Position numbers and translations under genes: made by a program
Assembly (NCBI GenBank): GCA_019059635.1
Contig: JAGVRJ010000003.1
Coordinates: forward strand, 2,232,001 to 2,296,000
DNA length: 64,000 nucleotides
Direction of reading: 5' to 3'
Source of the DNA: Proales similis
Lineage: Eukaryota > Rotifera > Eurotatoria > Ploima > Proalidae
The notes under the pieces: model-generated
Told to the model about the DNA's origin: nothing
Databases searched by the model: none
The model's input: the letters and a program-made list of their open reading frames with translations, nothing else
Part shown: positions 48,341 through 61,136 of the stretch, piece after piece
Layout of the letters: each line of letters opens with the position of its first letter
How positions within the stretch are numbered: the stretch's first letter is position 1

Positions 48341-50455
48341 ATCCGGCTCCGTCAGCATCAGCCACCCAGAGACACCAGCACACACATACACAACAAGAAA
48401 AACACAACAAACCTAAACAAAAAAAAAGGAATTGAATTCAAGAAAACCAGACTTTATTTTAGACTCAACTAACTACAAATACTTCTCTTCTACTTGATCG
48501 TTTGCTTACTATTCGTTCTCAGCGTCATGTCTCACCTCGCAGTGTCAGCAGCGTCAGCAATTGCCGCAGCAGCAGCAGCCGCCGCCTCTGTAGCCCTGTC
48601 TAAACAGCCAATCATTAATCTTGACGAAGTTCTTTATATTTCTTTTCACTTATTGCACTTGTCCTTTCTTTCTATATTTCTTCATTCTTTGTCGTCTTTC
48701 GCACCAGCTCATGACCAATCGCGCTTAGAAATAAAGATTAAAGCAATCTAATTAAAAAGCCTAATTTCCAATCGGCTCTTAGCGAGACATCCAACCATTA
48801 CACCAGCGCTCTGTCAGCTACTACAATCGCCACATTTATATATTCCTTATATTTTTGCTGAATTTAAACAAAACAATAATTAATAAATATTCCTCTTTTC
48901 CTTTTAAACCTACAAATACAAGCGCATTTGATCGAGTAAATCAGAACTTTTGAATTTGTTCTCATTCACCAAGTTGGTTCAATTGGCCACCGACCCGGCC
49001 GCTGACCTTCAACGGTCTTGCTGGCCACTCTCTCTCTCTCTCTCTCACACTGTAGCCTCTCTCTCTCTCTCTTGTTCTCTCCTCCTCACGTTTTAACATC
49101 GATGGCGTTGGCGCTTTCCTCCAGTCGAGCTCTCTACTCAATTTCAAATAATCAACTCATTTAGCGTCTTTGCTCTTTGCTTCTTCTTCTTAACTGAAGC
49201 CTCAAGCTTTCATAATTTATTCGTGTCTCTGTTCAAAACTTGACGCTTTTCTTTTAAATTTTTTTCTTTGTTTGTTTTCACGAAAATCTACTTTGCTCTG
49301 CTGCTAGTCGCACTCTTCTCTCTTTTCTGCAAGGTCTTTTCATCTATAAAAACCGAAATCAGCAAACAAGGGCCATTTCGGTGGCTGTCTGTAAAGCAGC
49401 AAACAGCTCTGCACAGCTATTTCAATTATTTTCTTAGCATTTGTCTCGCTCCTGCTTGATTAAATAGGCTAGAAAAGATGAAAACTAAACAAAGCGGATG
49501 AATAGAATTTTCGATTCTTTTTTAGCAGATTTTAGGCCAATAAATTCGACTACTCCTAAGAGTTCATTCTTGATTATTTGGTCTAGCATCAGTCTTAGAG
49601 TCGGCGACGGACAATTCAAATAAATGGGTTCTTCAGACTTTCTACATGTTTGAAGTGGCTTCAAGCTGCACGTTCAGGAGAAACGTGTTTTTCTTTTCGT
49701 AAGAATTAAAATAAAATTCCAAGTTTTGTTTTAATCGTTTGCAAGAATGTTATAAAGAGTGAGAGAAGAACTGGTTGGGTTGGTTAGTTTTAAAATGAGA
49801 AATGAAAAGCTGGAAACTAGGGTCTAGACATGAAATGTCACAGTGAACTTAATGTGCACCATTTTTGTTCTAAAGATTGCAAATCAGTCAGCATCCGATA
49901 AAATAGAACTTGATTAATATTTTTACTCGTTCAGGGACTCGGGCTAGGGATGAGAAGAGTGGAGTAGAGAAAGAACATACCTAACCAGATAGTCGCTTGA
50001 GAAAAGAATGCAATCGTTGAGCAACTGCAGTCATGCGAAGTTTTTAACACGCTTTCTAAAATTAGCCGGACTCCAGCCAAGCTTGAATCAACCCGCCAAG
50101 AAGCTTCTGGTTGTTTGATGGCAGTAGAACTATGCCGGGCTTCAATTGTGTGCGCTTGTGGCTGAACATGTGAATGTTAAGCAACACCTTACTAACGTCG
50201 GCTGGTTAGAACTGAGAGCGTGATGTGTAGAGCGAAATCGTCGATGCATGAACATTCGTACTGGCTCAAGATGGGCAAGAGAAGCTTTCCCAAACATTAT
50301 TATGAGGAAGCTGACGCACCTTGAATTTCATGCAACAGTGATTCTTGATTCGAGTCAGATTGATTAAATCATTTCTTGTTTGAAGCTATAAATAGGAGAC
50401 CAATTTGCCTCCAATTTTGGCATTCTCCTTTACCAAGCGGATAAAATAGGAAAAC
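48341..50455. other. 3' flank of 14-3-3 and carbonic anhydrase upstream region
   Basis: AATAAA at about 48729-48734 could end the 14-3-3 transcript, 390 nt past the stop. CT runs lie at 49028-49071. An open frame at 48494-48751 with a poly-Ala stretch comes from a GCA repeat and shows no conservation. No other gene seen. Confidence 0.5.
50387..50394 (+). promoter_or_regulatory. TATA box of the carbonic anhydrase gene
   Basis: TATAAATA starts 69 nt upstream of the ATG, which leaves a 5' leader of about 40 nt, plausible for a TATA promoter. Confidence 0.6.
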
Positions 50456-51637
50456 ATGAAGTCGTTCGTGCATACTTGGCTTGCTTTCTCTCTTCTTTGT
50501 CTGGCTGGTAAGAAACTTAGACTCGCGAGGCTCCCAAGTCCAAGCATTTGAATTCTTAAATTCAAAAGTGTCGGCCAACAACGCCCTGTTCGGTCGTTAC
50601 TGGGATTATTCAGGCTTCGGACCGGACGCTTGGAGTCAGACCGGCTATCCGACTTGCGCCGGTTCAGCTCAGTCGCCCATAAACATTGACTCTTCAAATG
50701 TTAAAAAAGACTCGGCGCTCGGCAATTTCGCATTCATGGGCTACAAGATGCCGTTGAAATTCAAGATAGGTCTTGAAGGATTTTCGGGTAATGCAAGCCG
50801 AACTAAATGCCAAGTTCGTTCACGCGTGAAATTAAACAATAAATTATAAAGTGAAAGCGACGCCGGAGAACGACACGCTTCCTAGCGTGGGCGGAAGCAA
50901 TTTCAACTTGAATTTGTACGAATTCGCTCAGTTTCATTTCCACTGGGGCGCCAACAACTTCCAAGGTGACTTGAGACATTCGCCATAATCTGAATGGAAA
51001 ATGGGCATTCATTTGTTGAATTGAACGAAACTAGGAAGCGAGCACACTATTGACAGTGTCAAGTATCCGCTAGAGCTCCATTTGGTCCATTTGAATTCGG
51101 AGAGCGAAATCGCCGTTCTCGGCTTCTTGTTCAAGGTGGCCGAAGAGAGCACGCCCGGCCTGAATGCTCTGTTCGACGCCGTTGCCCAGCTAGATCCGTT
51201 GGATTCGTCCAAAGGTTGGTAAAATGTTGACATTTGCACTCTGAACACGATTATAAACGGCAAACAGAAAGTGAGCTAACTTTCTCGCTCGCCTCGATTA
51301 TTCCGACCGAGGAAGAGCTGGCTCAGAGTGGATACTTCCGCTACTCGGGCTCGCTGACCACTCCGCCCTGCTCGGAGGGTGTCACTTGGACCGTGTTCAA
51401 CACCTATTTGCCAGTCACCCAAGAACAGGTTTCACTCATTTTCTCGTTACTCTCAACTACTTTGACTCATTTGGACCAAATGTCTAGCTGACAATGTTGC
51501 GCCAAATCGCTCCTCTCAACTTCCGTGATGTGCAGCCAATCAAGGGCAGAGTTGTTTATCGAAGCGACGCAACCGCTCTTTACATTCCAATGAAGCTTAC
51601 TTTCTTCGCCCTGATTTTCTTGAAATTCTTCCTTTAG
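50456..51637 (+). CDS. Alpha-carbonic anhydrase, secreted or GPI-anchored
   Basis: The enzyme reversibly hydrates CO2. Six exons, 50456-50507, 50569-50787, 50852-50965, 51035-51214, 51268-51428 and 51488-51637, give 291 residues. A signal peptide (MKSFVHTWLAFSLLCLA) is followed by YWDYSGFGP and QSPINI. The zinc ligands are H119 and H121 in QFHFHWGA and H144 in ELHLVH. The substrate-pocket Thr is in GSLTTPPC. The proton-shuttle His64 equivalent is not evident: the region around exon 2 end reads KFKIGLEGFS-VKATPEND, with no His. The last 15 residues are hydrophobic, as in GPI-anchored CA IV-like proteins. AATAAA lies 75 nt past the stop. Confidence 0.93.
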
Positions 51638-52738
51638 AGCCGATGATGCTTGCTACTCATAATCAGCTGATGTAGAATTCAGATTCAATTTATAACAGTT
51701 TGGCACGCATTAATAAAAGCTTGAGATGCATTCGTTCTTGTTTTTCAATTACAGGCCGGTCGGTCAGGGTTTAGTTTGGCTCATAAGGTGGACCACTTGT
51801 GACGGGTAAGTAATTTAGCCCGAAAGCGGCTGGGACGAGAAGGACTGCTTTAACAAGTCACGCAATATGAAGAATTAAATTGGCGCCCACTTTGTTGTTT
51901 GATCATTAATCTCAGACATTCTAATTACAAGTCCCTAATCTGCGGCCGTAAATCGCCTTCTCTCTCTCTCTCGCTACCTTTTTCTTCTTTTATTTACCCT
52001 GTTGGTTTCTCTTGTTCACTGTGTTGATTGACCGCCTGCTCGTAAAGTCAACATGAAAAAGACAGACGCGAGCGTGTTTAAGCCGTTGGAAAAACGAAAG
52101 TGAGTTAATTAAGAGGCGGCGGCACAATTAGTGTCAAACATTTCGAGTGCGACTCGTTTTAACAGTGCGCCAAGTCAATTGGTGACTTGCCGTCAGCTCT
52201 TGTTATTCAAAATCTTCATCATCTCGCTGGTGGCTGTCATCAAAAGGACATCGACTCTTGGCCTTGTTGCGCAATTCGAACAACACCGACCGCATCGAAA
52301 CAAACGCCACAACTCGTGGCCACAGTGACTGGCGGGCGTTGGCCAGCAACGATAAGCAAATGAGAATTCCGCTCTATTCGAGCAATGCATTGTAATCCCC
52401 TTGGGCGACTTGCGCTTTTCACGTAATTTCCAATAATCGCATTTAGAGCAAAATAAATCGACGCATTAGCATGTTCAATTCAGCTGATCGATCACCATGC
52501 TTCTCGGCGTGAGCCCATGTCTCATCAAATTGTTCTCTGTTTTATTCCAAAAGTAAACAGACTTATCTTAGTGTTCTGGCCAGCTCGTACGTCTCAGTTT
52601 AGTCCGATTAGGTTGGAGGTGTTGTCTAATCGCACGCGTTTATTCGAGCGCAACAATCGTATGAATATAGCAAGAAGCAATAAAAACAAGCAGCGTTTAA
52701 ATAAAGAGAGTCTTTGAGAAAGCCAGGGAGACAGCGAA

Positions 52739-52777
<39 letters not shown>

Positions 52778-52883
52778 AAGCAAAGAATGCGAATGAATAG
52801 CGAGAGCTGTTAAATAAGAAAAACAAAATGGTCAGATTGGAAGTGCCGACAAATGTACACAAATGAATCGATGGATAAAATAA
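51638..52883. other. Intergenic region between convergent genes
   Basis: AATAAA at 51712-51717 ends the carbonic anhydrase transcript. A CT run at 51958-51971 and a GA run at about 52742-52774 are present. No gene seen. Confidence 0.5.
52742..52774 (+). repeat. (AG)n dinucleotide repeat
   Basis: AG run of about 16 units in the 3' flank of PTF1A. Confidence 0.85.
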
Positions 52884-54749
52884 CTAATAGTGATGGCCAG
52901 GATTGGACTGCTGCTGCGACTGGGGCTGGTGATGATTGTGATGCTGGTGATAAAACAGCATATCGTGTGCAGGTCTGCTCGGGTCGATGCCGGCGTTGTT
53001 AGTGGCATAGAACTGATGCGGCCAACAAGCGTCACCGTTTAGTTGGCAAATGGGATCTGAGCGGCCGGACATGGAATAGCCGTCCGAAGAGAGTTTGCTC
53101 ATTCCGATGAGACTGGGACAGAACAGCTCGTAGCCGTCCATGTTGCGCCAGTACATTGTGTCAGACGAGTCGAGGCGCTGAGAGTAGCCGTTGGCGAACG
53201 CGTCTTGATTGAGAAGAAACTCTTCGCCGACGAGTCCGGTCTCGTCGTTCTCTTTACTGCCGCTGTAGGGTCTCAGATTGGGCATTTTGCGATCATAAGC
53301 AAAGTACTCGGCGCCGAACTCGTAGCTCGGGTCGAGTATTGCCATTCGATTGGCCGAACTAGTCCAGTTGACAATCTCGTTCACTGGCTGCTGTCTCGCG
53401 TCCACTTCATTCACTCGCTCGGGCGATAGTGAAACTAAATTGCTGGCGTAGATTGGCTCCATCTCCGAGCCGGTGTTGTCCTGGTTGGTCAAATACGAGC
53501 TGGCCGCGTATGTCTGTTGGACCTCGTAGGTGCGCACCACGTGTTGGTCATTCGCCATTCGCGACTCGTTCAATTTGCTCCTCTCGCTGTTGTTGCCTCG
53601 GTCTTCTGTTCGCGCTAATTCGTCCAGTTCACTGGGAGCGCATTCGGCGTCACTTTCGGCGGCCAGGCTGCCATCCAGATCGGAGATTACTGTGTCGTCA
53701 AACTGCCACAGTTTCGACTTGAACGTTTTGTTTGGTCCGACTTGAAGCTCGCGCGAATTCTGCCACGACAGCGAGTGTCCCGCTAGCATTGCGCCGTATT
53801 CTGTTTCAATTTTTTTACTTAGAGACGACTGGCAAACGAGCAGCAGCATAAATGATTTACCGAAACGTTTGAAGGCGTAAATGAACTTTTTGGTTTCCTT
53901 AGAGCCGGGCGGACTGCCGTTGTAGCGAGTGTCTTTGTTGAGAATGTCCGTGAGAAAGTGAATGTAGCCAATGGCGAGTTTGAGCGTGTCCACTTTGCTG
54001 ATCTTCTTCTCGTAGGGAAGAGTGGGCAGCTGCAGGCGAAGGTTCTCAAAGGCTTCGTTTATACTCTGCATTCTCTTGCGCTCTCTCATGTTGGCCGCCT
54101 GACGCTGGTGAGTAGAGCCGTGCAGTCCGGCCAATCTCGACCTTTTGCCATCTGCGCTCGACTCGAGCGAGTCACAGTCGTCGTCGTCGTTCTGGCCCAG
54201 TTGTGAAAAGTCAATGAATGAATCATATCGAGCTCGTTTGGCGCTGTTCACTGCGCTCGTGAGCGAAGACGATGATGCATCGTTCATGGTGTGGCTCGAC
54301 TCGCCGCTCGAATAGACAGAAGATTCAGGCGTGTTGGGCGAGAGGCTGGGCGATATGGGGCCGGTGAATTCGTTCGAGTTGAATTGACGACGCTCTCTTC
54401 TCCGTAGTTCGCTGCTTGGCCTCTGATATAATGCGAGCTCGCTCGAGACCATCAAAGCTCGTCGCTGCTTTATATTGAAAAGTGATGATGAGGCACGCTG
54501 CAAATTGTCGTTCGTTCGATCAGTGTCGTTCATTTTTAAGAGACGAGTTGCGCTCGCCCTGTTCAATAGCTCATTGTTTATCATCAGTTGAAAATCCGCG
54601 TTGTCGATAAGCGCCGAATTAAGTGTATTGTTGAAATGATTTGCGCTCTTGTTGCCCTCTTCTTCTTGTTCGTCGTCAAACACCTTATCACCGTTAGCGT
54701 CGCCCATGCTGCAACCGACACCGCCGATTGAACTCAGCAATAGTTGCAT
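52884..54749 (-). CDS. PTF1A: PTF1A-type bHLH transcription factor
   Basis: PTF1A is the class II bHLH factor specifying pancreatic acinar and inhibitory neuronal fates, acting with E proteins and RBPJ. Two exons, 54749-53861 and 53800-52884, give 601 residues (human 328). The bHLH (about 215-270) reads [19 protein letters not shown], then [23 protein letters not shown], diagnostic of PTF1A. After the bHLH come [10 protein letters not shown] and, across the intron, LAGHSLSW, the conserved C-terminal motif of the family. The intron (60 nt, phase 1) is in frame and stop-free, so retention would add 20 residues. The rest is acidic, Ser/Asn-rich, with His/Gln repeats at the end. A TATA-like TTTATAAA only 18 nt upstream of the first ATG makes the second Met (residue 15) a possible start. 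Confidence 0.93.
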   Translation of the reverse strand: MQLLLSSIGGVGCSMGDANGDKVFDDEQEEEGNKSANHFNNTLNSALIDNADFQLMINNELLNRASATRLLKMNDTDRTNDNLQRASSSLFNIKQRRALMVSSELALYQRPSSELRRRERRQFNSNEFTGPISPSLSPNTPESSVYSSGESSHTMNDASSSSLTSAVNSAKRARYDSFIDFSQLGQNDDDDCDSLESSADGKRSRLAGLHGSTHQRQAANMRERKRMQSINEAFENLRLQLPTLPYEKKISKVDTLKLAIGYIHFLTDILNKDTRYNGSPPGSKETKKFIYAFKRFGKSFMLLLVCQSSLSKKIETEYGAMLAGHSLSWQNSRELQVGPNKTFKSKLWQFDDTVISDLDGSLAAESDAECAPSELDELARTEDRGNNSERSKLNESRMANDQHVVRTYEVQQTYAASSYLTNQDNTGSEMEPIYASNLVSLSPERVNEVDARQQPVNEIVNWTSSANRMAILDPSYEFGAEYFAYDRKMPNLRPYSGSKENDETGLVGEEFLLNQDAFANGYSQRLDSSDTMYWRNMDGYELFCPSLIGMSKLSSDGYSMSGRSDPICQLNGDACWPHQFYATNNAGIDPSRPAHDMLFYHQHHNHHQPQSQQQSNPGHHY

Positions 54750-57332
54750 AATTCGAGATCTAAATCTTTATAAACAGCTTCTTCAATCTTCTTTTGTTTT
54801 CGAGATAAAGAAATAGTTAACAAACGCCCGAGCGAAAGAAATAACTGGCTATATCGGAGTAGACCGTCACTCGCGAGCGAATGAGCAGGCCGGGTTTAAA
54901 TGATCAATTGGCTAATGAGCCGATAGAGCACGTATTCTGATTGGCTGCTGACGCGGGCTCGTTTGCTCAGCGGCCAATCAAACGTCGAGACGGTCAAACT
55001 GTCCACATTGCCATGCCCTCCGGCTCCGGTTTCGTCTTCCTCTTGTTCTTAGCCGATTTTCGGATTTTAAAATTTAATGAATTCAAAATAAAAACAAGTG
55101 ATCTGAGCGATTATTAGCTCGATCAGCACGCAAAGATAGAGAGGAAAGAAGAGAAACAAAAGCGACGATGATTGATCATATCACAACAGCAACTCGCGTG
55201 GCCTCAGTGGCTCGACGCGTAAGCTTGTTTAGATGAGACTTGTTGACTCAAGCGCTTAAGAGGGCAGCGAGAGCAATACAACAACAACAACAACAACAAC
55301 GGCCGGTCGGGGCGGCTTCGCTCACACAGATTCGCTGCTTAATTCCGTTAAATTAAACGAAAATATACGCTTTTAATAACGAGGCACGATTTGCTGGCCT
55401 TCGACCGAAACTCTGCCTCGCGTGCGCAAATACACGCACTCAACAGGCGCATACACTACAGACAGACATAGACGGACAACGAACGGAACAGAATGAGAGA
55501 AGGAACTGGACGGAGTAGTGTGTTGCATCGCTAGAATTGTTTGCGCATCGCAGTTGCACTGTTATTTCATGCATTCAACCCGAACGACCTTGGTCGTCGA
55601 CGACGGCGGTGGCGGCTGCGAACGTGACCGAATGAATTTCAAGAATTCAACATTCTTCATTGACATATGTCGTCGAAGGTAAACGCTGCTGCTGCGTCTT
55701 TAATTCACGTGCGCACATCATCGCCGCTACTGAGTCGACGAAGCGGAGAAGAAGCACGGCCAGGAGGCAGCCGGCAAAACAAGAAACTCGATTATCGATT
55801 TGTCAACAAGCCCACGAGCAGCAATGCTCAAACAATCGGCCTTTGAATGTTCCTCCTTTGGCCTCTCTCTTTCGTTCGTTCGTTGGCTCACTCTGCTCAC
55901 TTCTCTCTTTCATTCGGCAAAAAAAAAGAAAGGTGAAGCGAGTCGAGACGAGCGAATGTATATTTGAGAAAAGGCTCATCTGCGACTAATCACATCAAAT
56001 CGGAACTCATCGAGTCGAATAATCAGCGCTTTTGATCAGCAAATAATTAACGGGTTCTTATTGTAGTTGAATTTTTCGCCTGTTTGTGTGTGTATGTGGC
56101 CTGCGCGTGTGTTTTCTTTCGATTTTTGCCAGGCCCTGTTCGACAAGCTGCTCGTCGAGGTGCTTTTATCAGCGCATCTAATCGCTGGCTGCTCAAGCGT
56201 GCCAATCTCAGTCGATTGAGCGTCGCCTCGTTGACTAACTGCGACACTCTAATGGCTACTTTTGCTCGCAGAGATAAGTGCGCGCTGCGTTACTTTCCTT
56301 GTTATTAGTGCCTTCTTGGTCTTATCGTGATGCTCAAGTGCAGTGTGGTGGCCACTAATTTTCAATTGCGTTTTTTCTGGACTCGAAAATCAGACTCTTC
56401 ACATTGTGCTTACTTGGCGATCGCAATCTAACGATCAAATTAAATATTTGAATTCTCCTATCTCTGTCCGCTTCTTCCTCTTCTTCTGTTGACTTTTACT
56501 CGGCAGCAAAACCGCACCTGTGTCTCCTCTATTTGTTTTTTATTTGGCCAAAAACGAGCTCTGTTTGTCTTTTAAACTCAATTAAATATTCGAAAATGTA
56601 GACTCGTTTATCGTCGACGTCATTATCACTTCAAGGGCCAATTCAAAATCGTCTAGTCCCAAACATTCCTCAAACTCTTCCATTCACGTCTAGTCCGACA
56701 AGGTCTTGTTCCACCACCAATGAGCCTCTATCACTATTTCTATTACTCAATGGAGCGAATTTAGAATAAAAGACCGTCCACGAATAATTGAATGTCTTTC
56801 CTTTTTGATCTACATGTTGTTCTGTTGCATAATTGGTTCGAATGGCCGCAGAGCTTGATTGAACCTCGATTGAGTCACTCACTCAAACTTCGATTGAGCG
56901 TAAAGAGCGGAGGTTGACACTGTAAAGAAACTTAAGGCGCGAGCGATGGCGTGATATAGAACGATAATTGCAAACAGTGATCGAAAGACACAAAGCAAGA
57001 GTGAAAAAGGAAGCCGCGAACAGGCGGACCTGGGGAAGGCTATTTGGCAAGTTAGCTTTAAATTGAAACTAGAGCGCATGAAATTTTAATGCGCGCTTGA
57101 AAATCAATTCGAATTGGGGAGGAGGCCTCTTTCAAATTATGTGTTGTCCCGTGTGTACGCGCACGTATACCTTGTAGCTCGTCCGGCCTTAGTCATTATG
57201 AGCATAATTCAAATTTCGAGCAGATCGTACGATTTTTGAAACTCGACATTGACAAACGGAGTTAGAGAAATTGAGTGATTTGAGTCGATTGGAATCGCGA
57301 GAATTTTACCAGAAATACAAGTCGGATTCAAA
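54750..57332. other. Divergent upstream region of PTF1A and SREBP
   Basis: 2.6 kb without a supported gene. It contains several CCAAT or ATTGG motifs near 54908, 54940 and 54975, a CAA run at 55277-55300, and T/CT-rich stretches. It is probably regulatory DNA for both transcription factors. Confidence 0.5.
55277..55300 (+). repeat. (CAA)n trinucleotide repeat
   Basis: Eight CAA units in non-coding DNA upstream of PTF1A. Confidence 0.85.
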
Positions 57333-60300
57333 ATGGAGCCGAGCAATTTAATCGACGATTTGGATGTCAGCTTCATTAACGGTTGGTTTGGCTTCTTGAT
57401 GCGCTCAAGCGCCCCTGATTAGAGCATTTCGACTTTTAACGCTGACATTTTATCGAAACAGACATCCTCGGTCCCGGCGAGCTGAACATGGCCAACAACA
57501 TAATTGACGAGCTAATGCGTGAAGAGCAGACGGCTTTCAAAACCGAAGATCAGAGCGCGTCTCTCTTCTCTCCGCCAATCAGCTCGGCAAATTATCAGTC
57601 GAACGGTGCCTATCCAATTCACGCAGAGCCATTCATGAGCACCATTCCAGTCAATCAGCCCTTGCACGCAGACGTCTACTCTTACGGCATTCCTAATAGC
57701 GCAGTGATTTGGGACGCGCAGACAAACGAGAGTCTGAGTCCCAACCTTCAGCCGATGATCACCCAGCCCCAGCAGCTGCCCAGCAAACGAGGCAGAAAGA
57801 ACTTGAAGGACCTGTTGAGCGATCAAGCTCCTCTTCTCACATCTCCGCAGGCTCCGGTTTTCGCATCGCACGGCCAACAAACGCTGCGGAATCAAATGAA
57901 CGCATTTGGCGCCGCCGAGAACAGCCAACAAATTCTGGTTATCAATCAACAGAACGAACTGTTTGCCGTAGATCCGATTGGCGATCAGCAGCTAGTCCAA
58001 GCGACCAACAAGAGAAGCAAGCCAATTCAGGACGAGAACAAGTCGAATCTGACGCCGAAAAAAGGCCGAGTGCCCAAGCGAACGGCTCACAATGCGATTG
58101 AGAAGAAATACCGCTCGAGCATAAACGACAAAATTCAAGAGCTCAAGTCACGGGTGGCCGGCTCTGACGCTAAACTGCAAAAGTCGGGCATTCTGCGACG
58201 AGCGCTCGACCACATAAACAGCCTAGAGAGTGACAATCGAAAGCTGCGCGAGGAGAATCGCAAACTGAAAAATGCGCTCAGCACAATATCCAACAGCATG
58301 AACAATCTAAACTGTAAGAGACCGCTGCTGATTGCATTCGTTGCTCGAAATGATTAAAATCAAATTGTTTGACAGCGATCCGAAGTGTGCTCATAAACGT
58401 GGGACTAGAGGAGAGCGCGACTGGAGCAAGCTACTCGCCCAACACGCCGCCCTATTCGTCGCCGAGCAATAACTCGTCGCTTTCGTTCAGCGACGAGTCA
58501 CTGTCTCCACAAGCTAGCTCGCAGAGCAGCGTATCACCGCCGCAGACACCACCCAGTCAAGAGAGTCGAGCAGGAAAAAGAAGCGCACGGAAGGAGGCAA
58601 TGCTGGACACGTCACGAGTGATGCTCTGCATGTTTGCCATGAGTGTGCTCTTCTTCAACCCGTTCGGCGCCTTTTTCCAACAACCGACAGCAAATAGCGG
58701 CGGCGATGGCGGTGATTTCATTGAGCAAGGCATGAGCGGACGTGTGCTGAATTCAATTGAACAGGCGGATAGTTTGAGTGAACCCGTGAGCAGTGGTGCA
58801 GTTTGGTTCAGCTGGCTGTTGAACTCTGTCGTTGTGTTGTTCACTTTGTTCAAGTTGTTCATAAGCGGAGAGTCTCGCACAGCAAGCGAGAAGAACGAAG
58901 CTGAGGTGCGTCTGTGCTACGTCAAAGCCGGCAAGGCGTTCGAGAGGCAACGCTACCAGGATGCGTTCAACACGTGCAAACAGGCTGTCGAGCTACTGGG
59001 TCAAAGCGTGCCTCAATCAAAGCTGCAGTTGATCGCCGGCGTGGTCTGGCAACTGGTGCTGCTGTTGCTCAGAAGAATCTACTTGGGCGCTTGGCTCTCT
59101 GACATCAGCTTGTGGTACAACGGACTCAAAGACGCCAAGTTGTTTAGACTGCGCGCCTTGCTCTACTATGAGCTGCACCGACTGGCCCATTTGAACTCGC
59201 CTGAGCCGCATCGATTCGAAATGAACGAGTGCATAGAGCAGGAGCCGTGCTGGACTGCCCGACTGGTGTCAATTTACTACATGTTGGCCATGCACAATGC
59301 CATGGCCGTTTACATTCGTCGCCATGCGGACAACGGCGTGGACCAGAAACTCGAGTACATGGAAATCTGCCTGGGCGCCGAATTCACTCTCAGCTCGCTG
59401 TTTCCCCAGCCCGTAATCGCCTGGCTATTCGGTCGCGACTCGAATGTCAAGCGATTGGTAGCTTTCAATTCAAAAGAGGCAGAGACCAAATCGGAGAAGA
59501 AGCTGGCCGCCTTGCAGAGCTTCTTGGACAGCAGTTTGCTGATGAATGAGAAAAGCGCATGGCCATTCGAATCCAAAGAGGAGGACGATGATGCCAGACA
59601 TCAGTTCAGACGACGCATGCTGACCACGACATTCCTCTATGACCCTGACGACGAGCTAATGACTCGCACGGCCAATTTGCCCGCGTGCGACTTCTTTGTC
59701 AAGTTCGTTCGCGAGCAAGTGATCAGTCAAATGGTCGAGTTCCTTTCATCGCAGCTAATCAGCCCGTCCACTCACGGCTCGTCGGCCGACATGCTGAGCC
59801 AACACAAATTTCAGCAGCTCGTCCATCTTCACAAGGCGGCTACCGACTACCTGTCCAACTCGAGAAAGCACAAGCAAAGCGCTGAGTCGCAAATATTGGT
59901 TCAATTCCTGTCGCTGGTCTGTAGCTGGGACAATCGTTGCCAACTACTCAAAATTGACTCGTTCGATCATACCGACCGGTAAGTTGAATCCTTTTAGTTT
60001 TTTTAAATGTCCAGAAATGTTCAATTTTCGGGTTGAACCAGAATGAGCCCGCTGGTGAAGTCGATGCTTCATCTCATGCAAGCGTGCGGCCAGCTTCAAA
60101 CACCTGAGGAAGCATTTAAATTGATCAGAGAGGCGGTCGATCAGCTGCAGAAATTCGAAGAACACGCCGATTTGAGTGAGAAACAACTTGAGTTTGTGCA
60201 GGTGAGTGCGATCGACTCTAATCGTTTCTGCGTGTCTGCGACGAAAATCAAATCGAAAATTTTGTACAGAAACTCAAATTTCTGATCATTGACTTGGGCA

Positions 60301-60681
60301 TGAAATATCAGTCGCACATGTGGACGACCGGAAAGACACTTGACGTTGATTTATTCAACAGGAGCTTGCGTCTGCTCAAGCAGATGCCAGAATCGCACAT
60401 TTATGCGAAGGCAAGTTAGACCCGAACGCCCCGACTAGTGCTAGTCATCAATTTTCCTTTTCCTAGACCAAAGTCTACGAGACCATTTTACTCTGTGCAA
60501 CAAACAGAAATCCAGTGAGCGTGGCAGTCAAGAAGACCATTCAAATAGACAAAGGTAGGCAACGGCGGCTCTTTTTCATTTTCGGCATCTAGTGACTCGT
60601 GCGTCCACTCTAGCTCCGCTGGACAATTCAATAAGTGTGAATTCAATATTCAAACGGCTTCACTTGAATCTTGTCGAATGA
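57333..60681 (+). CDS. SREBF: Sterol regulatory element-binding protein (SREBP)
   Basis: SREBP is a membrane-bound transcription factor of lipid synthesis, released by S1P and S2P in the Golgi. Seven exons: 57333-57381, 57462-58313, 58376-59978, 60042-60201, 60270-60410, 60467-60554 and 60614-60681, 986 residues. The acidic N-terminus starts [14 protein letters not shown]. The bHLH-Zip (about 218-290) has [16 protein letters not shown] with the SREBP-specific Tyr. TM1 (about 379-400) contains the S2P site (RVMLC) and the FFNP motif; TM2 is at about 443-465. The luminal loop (about 50 residues) offers SGRVLN as a possible S1P site. The C-terminal regulatory domain matches the family (SCAP binding) and is shorter than in vertebrates. 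The intron 60411-60466 is GC-AG. Confidence 0.95.
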
Positions 60682-61136
60682 GAAAGAGACGAGAGTAACT
60701 CAAGTGTCTGGCCTCAACAATTGGGCCGGTTTTTTTCGATGTCTATAGACTCTGTCTTGATGAGAAACACCTGATCAGACTGTCTCCCCACAAGACCCAA
60801 AAATGACCAATAATTTGTTTTAAAAGTGTTTATTTTCAGATTTATTTCTAGTTTTAATTAAAAAACAGGCGACCATACATGAGAGCAGGCTCTGCTTTTA
60901 ATGTCAAGGCAGCCGACCACTGCAGGCAGCCGCAATTTTAAAATTTAAAATAAAATTTGTTCATTCAACTTCTATTCAACTTGATAAGAAATCGGGATTT
61001 AGATGTGCAGAGCATTGGCTGATTGAACTCACAATTCTGCTCTGTTTGAGTTTATTCAGAAACAAACTTGGATTTTAAGAAAGTGCAAAATTAGCTGAGA
61101 CTTCGGAGATGTAAGGATTAAAAGCCAAGAGTGCAA
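60682..61136. other. Intergenic region between convergent SREBP and Maelstrom
   Basis: AATAAA on the plus strand at 60949-60954 suits SREBP. TTTATT motifs near 60828 and 60840 (AATAAA on the minus strand) suit Maelstrom. The 3' ends overlap or nearly meet. Confidence 0.5.

Noticed and set aside
48494-48751. Open frame with hydrophobic start and poly-Ala run
   Set aside because: It lies in the 14-3-3 3' flank and is driven by a GCA repeat; no conservation is recognisable.
55660-55989. 109-codon open frame upstream of SREBP
   Set aside because: Low-complexity, Arg/Ser-rich, no splice or family support.
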